64,000 nucleotides of DNA from Alphaproteobacteria bacterium. Its GTDB lineage: Bacteria; Myxococcota_A; UBA796; GCA-2862545. Positions 26,401 through 32,209 of the stretch are shown piece by piece. The first letter of the stretch is position 1; every line of letters starts with the position of its first letter. The position numbers were made by a program, and so were the translations under genes. The DNA lies in the NCBI GenBank assembly GCA_020632885.1, contig JACKEQ010000003.1, forward strand, positions 372,001-436,000. The letters run 5' to 3'. The notes under the pieces were generated by a model. It was not told the DNA's origin, made no database searches, and worked only from the letters and a program-made list of their open reading frames with translations.

Positions 26401-26758
26401 GGGGAAGACCGGCACCACCAACGACGAGAAGGACGCCTGGTTCATCGGCTTCACGAACGACGTCATCACGGCCGTCTGGGTCGGCTTCGATCAGCCCGCG
26501 CCCCTCGGCGTGTCGTCCACCGGTGGGCGCACCGCGCTCCCGATCTGGATGGACTACATGGAGGTCGCCGCGCCCAAGGACAAGGACCGTCCCTTCCCGA
26601 TGTGGGGAGACGTCCAGAGCGCGCTGATCGACGAAGACACCGGACGGCGAGTGGAATCCGGCGGCCGGCCGTACCCCTTCCTCGCGGGCACGGTGCCCGA
26701 GTCCACCGGTGTCGCCGCCGACCAGATCACGGTCGGCGAGCTGATGACAGAGCTCTGA
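23408..26758 (+). CDS. Class A penicillin-binding protein (PBP1A-like) with N-terminal zinc ribbon
   Basis: A bifunctional peptidoglycan synthase of 1116 residues. Order of parts: a cytoplasmic zinc ribbon (CPEC at residues 7-10, CTTC at 29-32); a Pro/Glu/Thr-rich linker of about 200 residues; a transmembrane helix near 240-265; a GT51 glycosyltransferase (SAEDATFFEHGG, GTSTITQQVAKNFLL, LYLNEIYLGSQAYG); an OB-like insert; and a transpeptidase with the serine in QVGSTFKPIVYA (near 768), SRNTC, and GKTGTTND (near 999). All catalytic motifs are intact. The ribbon resembles MJ0042-type fingers seen on many myxobacterial proteins. No clear ribosome binding site precedes ATG 23408; TATGAT at 23367 may be its -10. 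The following lipoprotein gene starts six bases after the stop. Confidence 0.95.
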   Translation: MPLNLPCPECGAKIALSEPFPQPGSQLKCTTCGRGLAVSYPDGVVEQLRSRGKRFVGERRAVPDPAAHPVDAPRVPSAPPPPPPGRRREPPPTQATEVLGDRVSTEAATAARTEAGGFEGGTVAEGTVVDGTEVAPEAFGEEEFDRTVPSARSPYGGLAGNVEEPESRRDVGPAENEPTRRFVDKGGTEAPTEQQQARRRPDSEATGRARAGREVTERTERQALAKQPKKGRKRGVLGCLGGFGTMGCGSAVAAVVLGLAGIGGGYWYYSKDLPTVEALREYTPATVTTVLDKDGRLLGEIYEQRRYVLPLEEIPKHVQMAFVSAEDATFFEHGGVNYMGIVRAIGRSFTSGSSPKGTSTITQQVAKNFLLTNEHSITRKIKEAILSWRIEDTYDKEHILFLYLNEIYLGSQAYGVEAGARTYFGKSVKDLTHGEAALLAGLPPRPSGYSPHRSWESARKRQEYVVAQMVEKGHLTAAEGKAALAEKITIIPRGNTFLEQAPHFTEHARRFLVDRYGEEKVLNQGLQVTTTCDLDLQKLGQDAVTDGIFEVDQRMGFRRAALAGTVGSDSEIAKVRKEHEMGMRAAQGTLEDAAKGRSPLPSKSTLEVGQVYKAVVLEVDKGWVRIGIGDHEAVIPVAWADWAYQPDPKRSWRFRDQADLTTKYDWDDDGTKDHAVLERGDVILAKVASLSTLTSDDETLAKELPKAFKGTPGEKSALVAARLWQVPEVEGALLSMDLHTGAVRTMVGGADFTRSQLNRTVQSRRQVGSTFKPIVYAAAIESKKVTAATIVPDAPMAKATTTDFVWKPGNYGNDYLGNITLRKALAMSRNTCTVRVLEATDPSMENDVIYEFGRRLGIGGIPLYRLPPDHRITPETDQLCPWVEVPEDHGCKDTVPKGPGTKLCRSCDMSMALGSASITMEEMVRAYSAFATGGKLIEPYYVTEVKDRDGKVLFAHEAPVPPQVLEPEVAAITTWLLQNVVQGGTAAAANRLGLKALAGKTGTTNDEKDAWFIGFTNDVITAVWVGFDQPAPLGVSSTGGRTALPIWMDYMEVAAPKDKDRPFPMWGDVQSALIDEDTGRRVESGGRPYPFLAGTVPESTGVAADQITVGELMTEL

Positions 26759-26764
26759 GGGAAC

Positions 26765-27202
26765 ATGCTGCTGATCCTGGCCGGATGTCTGGCCTCCTCC
26801 ACGTTCGTCTACGAGGTGTGTGACCTCGGGATCGAGACCCCCGTGGCTCCCGTCGACGCCGGGGCGACCGTCGCCTTCGTGGCAGGGCCGCTCACGTCCG
26901 CCCGCGACACTACCGCGCTGCTCGACGGCGCTCGGGTCGACGTCGTGGACGTCGCGCGCACGGAGTGCAGCCTGTGCGACGCCTGCAGGAACGTGGAGGC
27001 ATGCGAGGTCTGCGGGCCCTGTGTGCCCTGCGAGTCCACGTGCGCTGCGTGCGTCGAGACCCTGACGGTCGCGGTGCCGTCGGACGCACCTCCCGGACCC
27101 TCCGTGCTGACCGTGGTGAATGCCTACGGTCAGGGCTCCGCGTCCCTGGAGATCAGTGGCTCTCCCGTGGGGAACACCGGCGACACCGGGACGGATCCCT
27201 GA
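26765..27202 (+). CDS. Cysteine-rich lipoprotein with very short signal sequence
   Basis: A 145-residue predicted lipoprotein. It starts MLLILAGC, giving a lipobox LAGC with the cysteine at residue 8. The PBP stop codon is in the same frame nine bases upstream, so no longer N-terminus is possible. The middle holds nine cysteines in 29 residues with mostly CxxC spacing (CSLCDAC, CEVCGPCVPC, CAAC), which suggests a metal site or a dense disulfide knot. Beta-rich flanks (ATVAFVAGPL, LTVAVPSDAPPGPSVLTVVN) resemble an IPT/Ig-like fold, and the tail ends GNTGDTGTDP. It is probably co-transcribed with the PBP gene six bases upstream. No family recognised. Confidence 0.68.
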   Translation: MLLILAGCLASSTFVYEVCDLGIETPVAPVDAGATVAFVAGPLTSARDTTALLDGARVDVVDVARTECSLCDACRNVEACEVCGPCVPCESTCAACVETLTVAVPSDAPPGPSVLTVVNAYGQGSASLEISGSPVGNTGDTGTDP

Positions 27203-27212
27203 ACCTGGGTTA

Positions 27213-27237
27213 ACGGTGCCCGTCCGCTGCGCACCGT
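27213..27237. terminator. Small inverted repeat downstream of the lipoprotein gene
   Basis: ACGGTGC at 27213-27219 and GCACCGT at 27231-27237 form a perfect 7-base stem around an 11-base loop, ten bases after the lipoprotein stop. There is no T-run after it, so it may be a weak terminator, an RNA-stabilising hairpin or an operator for the next gene. Confidence 0.35.
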
Positions 27238-27313
27238 CCCGACGTGAACGGGTTGAATCCCTTCCCGAATGGGTGTAATCAAGCGTCCCCTGACGCCCCT
27301 CTGGAGCCTGTCG

Positions 27314-27967
27314 ATGCGTACCCTCGTCCTCTCTGCCGCACTCCTCGCCTCCACCCCCGCGCTCGCGGGTGGTTTCGGGCTCGTCGGACATGGGGGATTC
27401 CACACGGAGAAGGTGTTCTTCTACAGCAGCACCGACCCCGCTTCGGGCGTGTCGATCTCCGAGCCCCTGGCCTACCCGCAGTTCGGCTCCGTGCAGGCGA
27501 TCCCGCAGTTCGGCTCGGGCGTCGAGTTCATCCTCGGCGACCGTGACGACCGCATCATCGGTGTGTTCCGGGGCTTCTGGAACGTGGACCTCCCCCAGGG
27601 CACGCCGTGCGACGGCGGATGCGACGTCTCCGGAGCAGACGGCGGTTCGTACGCCATCCCCGCCACGTCCGTGGTCGCCGTGCAGCGCACCGCGGCCCGC
27701 CATGTCGGCATGGCCACGATGGGCCTGTCCTGGAACTTCTTCGGCGACACCGACAAGTTCGCGTTCGGCGCGTCCGCCCACCTCGGAAGTGGTGTGCTCA
27801 CGTCCGACCACAACGAGTTCTTCCAGGGCACGATCGGTCCGACCGCGTCCCTCCGCCTGAACAAGGCGCTCTTCGTGTTCGGCGACGTCCACTACCTCGC
27901 GCGCTTCCGCAAGGTGTGGAGCCACGGCACCCAGGTCACCGTGGGCGCCCGCTACCTCTTCGACTGA
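27314..27967 (+). CDS. Predicted outer-membrane beta-barrel protein
   Basis: A 217-residue exported protein. ATG at 27314 gives the signal peptide MRTLVLSAALLASTPALA with cleavage after ALA. The mature chain consists of alternating amphipathic strands (GVEFILGDRDDRIIGVFRGF, FAFGASAHLGSGVL, ALFVFGDVHYLARF) and ends in GARYLFD, with aromatic residues near the C-terminus as in small outer-membrane barrels. It has one cysteine pair (PCDGGCD). The in-frame ATG at 27269 would add a basic stretch before the signal, so it was not used. A weak -35/-10-like pair (TTGAAT at 27253, TGTAAT at 27274) precedes it. It ends directly against the ridA stop. Function unknown. Confidence 0.72.
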   Translation: MRTLVLSAALLASTPALAGGFGLVGHGGFHTEKVFFYSSTDPASGVSISEPLAYPQFGSVQAIPQFGSGVEFILGDRDDRIIGVFRGFWNVDLPQGTPCDGGCDVSGADGGSYAIPATSVVAVQRTAARHVGMATMGLSWNFFGDTDKFAFGASAHLGSGVLTSDHNEFFQGTIGPTASLRLNKALFVFGDVHYLARFRKVWSHGTQVTVGARYLFD

Positions 27968-28351
27968 TCACACGCAGAGCGCGATGGCGTCGATCTCGAC
28001 GTCCACGTCCCGCGGGAGACGGCTGACCTCGACTGCGGCCCGGGCGGGCGCGTGCTCCCCGAAGAACTCGGCGTACACTGCGTTCATGGCCTGGAAGTCG
28101 TCCATCGACTTCAGGAACACGGTGCACTTCACGACCGTCTGGAGCTGGGCGCCCGACGCGTCCAGCACCGCAGCGAGGTTGGTGAGCACCTGACGGGTCT
28201 GCGCGGCCACGTCGCCCTCCACCAGGGCGCCGGTGGCGGGATCCATGGCGATCTGACCCGAACAGAACACGAACCCTCCGGCCACGACGGCCTGGGAGTA
28301 GGGCCCGATGGCGGCGGGTGCCGCGTCGGTCTGGATGGGCAGCAGGGGCAT
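27968..28351 (-). CDS. RidA/YjgF/UK114 family enamine/imine deaminase
   Basis: A 127-residue Rid-family protein, a small cytoplasmic trimer that hydrolyses reactive enamine and imine intermediates released by PLP enzymes. Family features are GPYSQAVVAGGFVFCSGQIA near the N-terminus, the conserved arginine in ARAAVEVSRLPRDVDVEIDA near residue 105, and LTNLAAVLDASG with VVKCTVFLKSMDDF in the middle. The start ATG overlaps the punA stop by one base (ATGA), so the two genes are translationally coupled. Pairing with a purine phosphorylase has no obvious biochemical reason. The PLP aminotransferase in this window is 27 kb away. Confidence 0.95.
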   Translation of the reverse strand: MPLLPIQTDAAPAAIGPYSQAVVAGGFVFCSGQIAMDPATGALVEGDVAAQTRQVLTNLAAVLDASGAQLQTVVKCTVFLKSMDDFQAMNAVYAEFFGEHAPARAAVEVSRLPRDVDVEIDAIALCV

Positions 28352-29166
28352 CAGAACCTCGGGATGGCGTGGGAGAAGAGGTCGGCGAGACGGTCGGCCA
28401 CGAGGTTGGCGGCCACGGTGACCTCCTCGTGGTGCAGAGCGCCATCCCCGAGCCCAGCGGCCCGGTTGCTCACCACAGCGATGGCCGCGACCGGGAGACC
28501 CAGCTCGTTGGCCGCCAGGACCTCCGGAACGGTGCTCATCCCGACCACGTCCGCTCCGAGCGTCCGCAGCATGCGCACCTCGGCTGGCGTCTCGTAGCTC
28601 GGGCCAGGCATGGCCGCGTAGACGCCCTCGTGGAGCGTGAGCCCCGTGGCGGCGGCCGAAGCCGCCAGGACCGCCCGCAGCCGGGGGTGGTAGGCGTTCG
28701 AGAGGTCCGGGAAGCGCGTTCCCCAGGCCGGACCCGTGAGCGGGTTCCGGCCCTGGAGGTTGATGTGATCGGTGACGAGGACGACCTCACCGGGATCGAG
28801 CCCTTCCGTGATGCCCCCGACGCTCGCGGTGAGGACGATCTGCTTCACACCCCAGGCGTGGAGCGCGCGCACGCAGCGGACGACCACGGCAGGCGGCAGG
28901 CCCTCGTAGAGGTGCACACGTCCGCTGAGGGCGACGACCGGGGCGCCCTCCAGCTCGCCCATCACGAGCTTTCCAGCATGCCCGGCCACGGTGGACTGCG
29001 GGAAGCCGACCTCGGTGGAGGGCACCGTTCGGGGCTCGCGGATGCGGGCCACTACGGGTCCGAGACCGGAGCCGAGCACGATCGCCGTGGGAGGGGCCTC
29101 CCCGAGGTGCTGGGCCAGCAGGGCGTGGGCTCTCTCGACGGCGTCGGACTCGGGGTGGCGGTTCAC
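28351..29166 (-). CDS. punA: Purine nucleoside phosphorylase
   Basis: A 271-residue trimeric-type purine nucleoside phosphorylase that splits purine nucleosides with phosphate to base and ribose 1-phosphate in salvage. Motifs: the phosphate-binding VLGSGLGPV, GHAGKLVMGE, ALSGRVHLYEG, the base-binding MPGPSYETPAEVRM and GADVVGMSTVPEVLAA. GTG at 29166 is chosen because GGAGG lies just upstream and the upstream in-frame extension to 29211 is arginine-rich and unlike the family. It precedes ridA with a one-base overlap. It is divergent from RNase D across about 130 bases. Confidence 0.95.
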   Translation of the reverse strand: MNRHPESDAVERAHALLAQHLGEAPPTAIVLGSGLGPVVARIREPRTVPSTEVGFPQSTVAGHAGKLVMGELEGAPVVALSGRVHLYEGLPPAVVVRCVRALHAWGVKQIVLTASVGGITEGLDPGEVVLVTDHINLQGRNPLTGPAWGTRFPDLSNAYHPRLRAVLAASAAATGLTLHEGVYAAMPGPSYETPAEVRMLRTLGADVVGMSTVPEVLAANELGLPVAAIAVVSNRAAGLGDGALHHEEVTVAANLVADRLADLFSHAIPRF

Positions 29167-29297
29167 GTGCCTCCAGGCGCGATGCGGTGCTCTCCGCAGG
29201 CCATCCCGCATGGTCGCACAGCACCATCTCCGTTACCAGCCTGTTCGAGTTTCCAGGAGCCGTCCGTTGCACTGCTCGAGAGCGAGGGGCCCGCAAG

Positions 29298-30479
29298 ATG
29301 TTCGGTGACACGCCTCTCCACATGGTCGAGGACGAGGAAGCCCTCGCCCGGCTCGTCAAGGCCCTCGAGGCCGCTCCGGTCATAGCGGTCGATACCGAAT
29401 CCAACAGCATGTACGCGTACCAGGAGCGCGTCTGCCTGCTGCAGTTCTCGGTGCTCGACAGCGACTGGATCGTCGATCCCCTCGCCGTGGACGACCTCTC
29501 GTCTCTGGCCGCGGTGCTCGCCGACCCCGACAAGCCCACGGTCCTCCATGGAGCGGACTACGACATCCGCTGCCTGAAGCGCGACTACGGGTTCCAGATC
29601 CGCGGCCTGTTCGACACCCTCATCGCCGCCCAGATGCTCGGGATGCAGAAGATCGGCCTCGCCGACCTCCTCGTCCGCTTCTTCGGTGTCGAGGTCGACA
29701 AGCAGTTCCAGCGCCACGACTGGGGAAGGCGTCCCCTCCTCACCGAGCACCTCGACTACGCGCGGGGCGACACGCACTTCCTCATCGCGCTCCGCGAGCT
29801 CCTGCTGCGCCGGCTCGACCGGGCGGGTCGCATCCCGCACGTGGTCGAGGAGTGCCGGATCATGGAGGACCTGGAGCCGAACGACCGTCCGTTCGACCCC
29901 GACGACGCGTTCAAGCTCAAGGGGATCCGTGGCCTCGACGACGGCGCTCTCCGGGTGCTCCGCAAGCTCTACGCGTTCCGTGAGCAGCAGGCCGAGGCCA
30001 TGGACCGGCCCACGTTCAAGGTCATCCCGAACCAGACCCTCATCGACCTCGCGCGCCTCAAGCCCAAGGCCGACGACGATCTCGGCAAGGTGCTCTCCAG
30101 CCGGTCGTCCATCCGGCGGCGCTGGGGCCGCGGCCTGCTCGACGCCGTGACGGCGGGCCTGGCCGACGACAGCCCCGTGTCCACCGAGCCACCCAAGCCG
30201 CCCCGCACGCGCCGCAAGGGCCCGCGTCCGCGGCTCACGGGTCGTCAGGCCGACCGTGCCACCGAGGCACTCAAGCAGTGGCGCAACCGGCTCTGCGACG
30301 AGAACCCCCGCTACACGAGCCACAACGTGCTCTCCAACGGCACGCTGCGCAAGCTCGCCACCGCCCGTCCCTTCGACCTCGAGGAGATGGCCGCCATCCC
30401 CGAGGTGCGAAGCTGGCAGGTGCGGGACTTCGGATCAGCCGTCCTGGCCGTCCTCGACGAGGTAGACCCCCGCTCCTGA
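29298..30479 (+). CDS. rnd: Ribonuclease D-like 3'-5' exonuclease
   Basis: A DEDD-family 3'-5' exoribonuclease of 393 residues, in size and layout like RNase D, which trims tRNA and small RNA 3' ends. Exo I is AVDTESNSMYAYQERVCLLQ, Exo II is LHGADYDIRCLKRDYG, and Exo III is LDYARGDTHFLIALRE with the DEDDy-type tyrosine. Two helical HRDC-type regions follow (FKLKGIRGLDDGALRVLRKL near 205-285 and RQADRATEALKQWRNRLC near 305-380), separated by a basic proline-rich linker. ATG at 29298 has no strong ribosome binding site. The last 45 bases overlap a converging small gene on the other strand. Confidence 0.92.
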   Translation: MFGDTPLHMVEDEEALARLVKALEAAPVIAVDTESNSMYAYQERVCLLQFSVLDSDWIVDPLAVDDLSSLAAVLADPDKPTVLHGADYDIRCLKRDYGFQIRGLFDTLIAAQMLGMQKIGLADLLVRFFGVEVDKQFQRHDWGRRPLLTEHLDYARGDTHFLIALRELLLRRLDRAGRIPHVVEECRIMEDLEPNDRPFDPDDAFKLKGIRGLDDGALRVLRKLYAFREQQAEAMDRPTFKVIPNQTLIDLARLKPKADDDLGKVLSSRSSIRRRWGRGLLDAVTAGLADDSPVSTEPPKPPRTRRKGPRPRLTGRQADRATEALKQWRNRLCDENPRYTSHNVLSNGTLRKLATARPFDLEEMAAIPEVRSWQVRDFGSAVLAVLDEVDPRS

Positions 30480-30737
30480 TCTCGGTGCGGCCGGGGCCTC
30501 CACGGGCTCGGGCTGCTCGAGCAGGGCAGCGACCTCGGGGTGCACCTGGTAGAGCGTGACGACCTGCCCGAAGGCGTTCTTCCACTGACGCACGCGCTCG
30601 CGGCTCACGTCGAAGTGGTCGGCGATGACCTGGCCGCTCTCGCCGCGCCCCAGGGCATCCACGAGCCAATGAAGGCCACCCACACCGAAGCGGCTCACGA
30701 AGTTGCTGGCGACACGATGACGGCTGGCGCTGCCCAA
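30435..30737 (-). CDS. Small helix-turn-helix DNA-binding protein
   Basis: A 100-residue protein whose central part reads as a helix-turn-helix (GESGQVIADHFDVSRERVRQW), with SRERVRQW as the likely recognition helix, similar in style to sigma region 4 or homeodomain-like repressors. A TTG start at 30737 is proposed because AGGAGG lies four bases upstream. The C-terminus is proline-rich. The perfect palindrome TTGACGCGTCAA sits 38-49 bases upstream of the start (30775-30786), and a longer copy lies at 32032-32049; both are candidate operators for this protein, which would make it autoregulated (inference). The 3' end overlaps RNase D by 45 bases in antisense. Confidence 0.62.
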   Translation of the reverse strand: MGSASRHRVASNFVSRFGVGGLHWLVDALGRGESGQVIADHFDVSRERVRQWKNAFGQVVTLYQVHPEVAALLEQPEPVEAPAAPRSGAGVYLVEDGQDG

Positions 30738-30774
30738 GGCTCCTCCTGGTGCCTCTGCACCTACCGTGAGCTTG

Positions 30775-30786
30775 TTGACGCGTCAA
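30775..30786. promoter_or_regulatory. Palindromic operator-like site TTGACGCGTCAA, copy 1
   Basis: A perfect 12-base palindrome just upstream of the small HTH gene and covering the last codons of the alpha/beta hydrolase gene. The same 12 bases recur at 32032-32049. Its position 38 bases before the HTH start and its symmetry suit binding by a dimeric regulator. The protein that binds it is not known; the adjacent HTH protein is the obvious candidate. Confidence 0.5.
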
Positions 30787-31877
30787 GCAGTCCGAGAGGC
30801 CACCCAGTCCGGGCCCCAGGCCATGCGTCGGCGGTCCGCCAACCACTCCACGACGGGCTGCACGGCGGTTCGCTTCGCGTCGGCCCCGAACAGCACGTCC
30901 GCCGACCGCCCCGGAACCGCGAGGGCCAGCGCGTCGGCATGACCCCAGGCGTGGAGGGCTGCAGCCGTCTGGGCCTCTCCGGCCACACCCGATGCGCGGC
31001 CGTACACGGTGAGCAGCGGGACGGTCGCGCGACCGAACGTCGACACGTAGTCGACCAGGCCGGCCCGGGATGTGAGGGTGCCTTCCCGGATCCACGTGGA
31101 CACCTGATCGACCAGCCCCCCCGCGACACCCGTCGTGGCGAACTCGATGAGCCCCCGGACCCGCTCGCCCGGCGCGGAGCCCATCCAGCCCTCCTGGCCC
31201 ACGGCAGGGAGCGCGGCGCGCGCGAGCACATGGCCCGGCAGCACGGCCCCCTCGGGCAGGAGTCGGGTGAGCAGCGACAGGGCCCGGACCTCGGTGCGCG
31301 GACGCTGGAAGGTCACCGGGGCCGACAGGGCGACCACGGTTGCCAGGGGCTCGGCACGGGCGGCCGCCACGAGACCGAGCTGCCCACCGAGGGCGTGTCC
31401 GATCCAGTGCACCCGCTCGAAGCCACTGTCGACCCGCACCGCCTCCAGGGCCGCGGGCACGTCCTGCTCGACGATGGCGTCGAAGTCGAGCGGCACCCCG
31501 TGCGGCGTGTGGGTGTCGGGGTCGCCACGATGGGCGAACAGGTAGACCCGGAAGCCCGCGTCCGCCAGCGCGTGGGCGAGGCTGCCGGCGCCGTAGCGGT
31601 ACGCGTCGACGCCGAGCCCGACGGCGTGGGCGAGCAGGACGGGCTCCCCTCCCCCACCCGCAGCGGGCTCGAGGACGTGCAGGTCCGCGCGACTGCCGTC
31701 GGCGGCGACATAGCCGAGCCGCGAGAGCGCGGGAGGCCGGGGGGCCTCGAGGAAGCTCTCGCGGTCGGCGGGGTGCAGGGTGCGCCAGGCGATGCGGCGC
31801 GTGAGCTCGACGGCGGACGCCGCCAGGGCCCGGGCGGGAGGAGAGAGAGCAGCGCGAGGACGATCGGGGAGGGACAT
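30783..31877 (-). CDS. Alpha/beta hydrolase-fold protein lacking the nucleophile
   Basis: A 364-residue alpha/beta hydrolase-fold protein like those related to PHA synthases and acyl esterases (LLAHAVGLGVDAYRYG, VYLFAHRGDPD). The nucleophile elbow reads HWIGHALGGQLG near residue 160: alanine (gcc) stands where serine or cysteine is required. The usual C-terminal catalytic histidine region reads GRSADVLFGADA, with no histidine in the expected place. It is therefore probably inactive as a hydrolase and may bind a ligand or partner. ATG at 31877 has no clear ribosome binding site; its upstream region is pyrimidine-rich on the coding strand. It lies upstream of the HTH gene on the same strand, with the palindrome between them. 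Confidence 0.8.
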   Translation of the reverse strand: MSLPDRPRAALSPPARALAASAVELTRRIAWRTLHPADRESFLEAPRPPALSRLGYVAADGSRADLHVLEPAAGGGGEPVLLAHAVGLGVDAYRYGAGSLAHALADAGFRVYLFAHRGDPDTHTPHGVPLDFDAIVEQDVPAALEAVRVDSGFERVHWIGHALGGQLGLVAAARAEPLATVVALSAPVTFQRPRTEVRALSLLTRLLPEGAVLPGHVLARAALPAVGQEGWMGSAPGERVRGLIEFATTGVAGGLVDQVSTWIREGTLTSRAGLVDYVSTFGRATVPLLTVYGRASGVAGEAQTAAALHAWGHADALALAVPGRSADVLFGADAKRTAVQPVVEWLADRRRMAWGPDWVASRTA

Positions 31878-32031
31878 GGGGAGCGAGGTGGGAGATCGGG
31901 GAGGGAGGGAGGGAGGGAGTGCGCGGGCTCTTCAGCCCCGCCCGGGACCTGGCCTGGGCATCCTGATCCTAGGCACTGGACCGCGGATGATGCACAGCGA
32001 CCGAAAAATTTGAGGTGATTTCGAGGATCGC

Positions 32032-32049
32032 ATATTGACGCGTCAATAT
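32032..32049. promoter_or_regulatory. Palindromic operator-like site, extended copy 2
   Basis: ATATTGACGCGTCAATAT is a perfect 18-base palindrome containing the same TTGACGCGTCAA core as 30775-30786. It is 155 bases upstream of the alpha/beta hydrolase start on the minus strand. Two perfect copies flanking one gene pair are unlikely by chance in such GC-rich DNA. A shared repressor or activator site is the simplest reading. Confidence 0.55.
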
Positions 32050-32101
32050 CAAAGATCGCGGATCCATCCGCTCGAACCTCGCACATCCCCGAAAACACGA
32101 A

Positions 32102-32126
32102 CGCGATCCTCCTCGGGAGGATCGCG
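32102..32126. terminator. Strong 11-base-pair hairpin
   Basis: CGCGATCCTCC (32102-32112) and GGAGGATCGCG (32116-32126) form a perfect 11-base stem with a 3-base loop. GATCGC repeats continue to 32137. It lies 84 bases beyond the PpiD-like stop on the minus strand. There is no T-run, so factor-independent termination is uncertain. Confidence 0.4.
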
Positions 32127-32183
32127 ATCGCGATCGCGCCAGGATCGGAACGACCCGTGGCGCATCTCATGTTCTCGTTCAAG

Positions 32184-32202
32184 TCGACCCTTGACGGGTC
32201 GA
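32184..32202 (-). terminator. Hairpin just downstream of the PpiD-like gene
   Basis: TCGACCC (32184-32190) and GGGTCGA (32196-32202) form a perfect 7-base stem with a 5-base loop, seven bases after the stop of the minus-strand PpiD-like gene. The position fits a terminator but no T-tract follows. Confidence 0.4.
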
Positions 32203-32209
32203 GAGACGA

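Larger units (their letters stand above)
31878..32209. other. Intergenic region with operator copy, purine tract and hairpins
   Basis: A 332-base gap between two minus-strand genes, with no convincing reading frame. It holds a GGGA-rich purine tract (about 31890-31919), the AT-richer patch around 32005-32050 with the long palindrome, and two hairpins near the end of the PpiD-like gene. The local drop in GC around 32005-32050 (AAAAATTTGAGG and ATATTGACG) fits a promoter or operator region for the hydrolase gene at 31877. Confidence 0.5.

Noticed and set aside
23480..27925. A minus-strand open frame of nearly 1500 codons opposite the PBP gene
   Set aside because: The same antisense artefact. 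The plus-strand frame has complete PBP motifs.
32116..32137. GATCGC repeats as a HIP1-type genome-wide repeat
   Set aside because: Only one short cluster was noticed, and it is explained by the hairpin; no other copies stood out.
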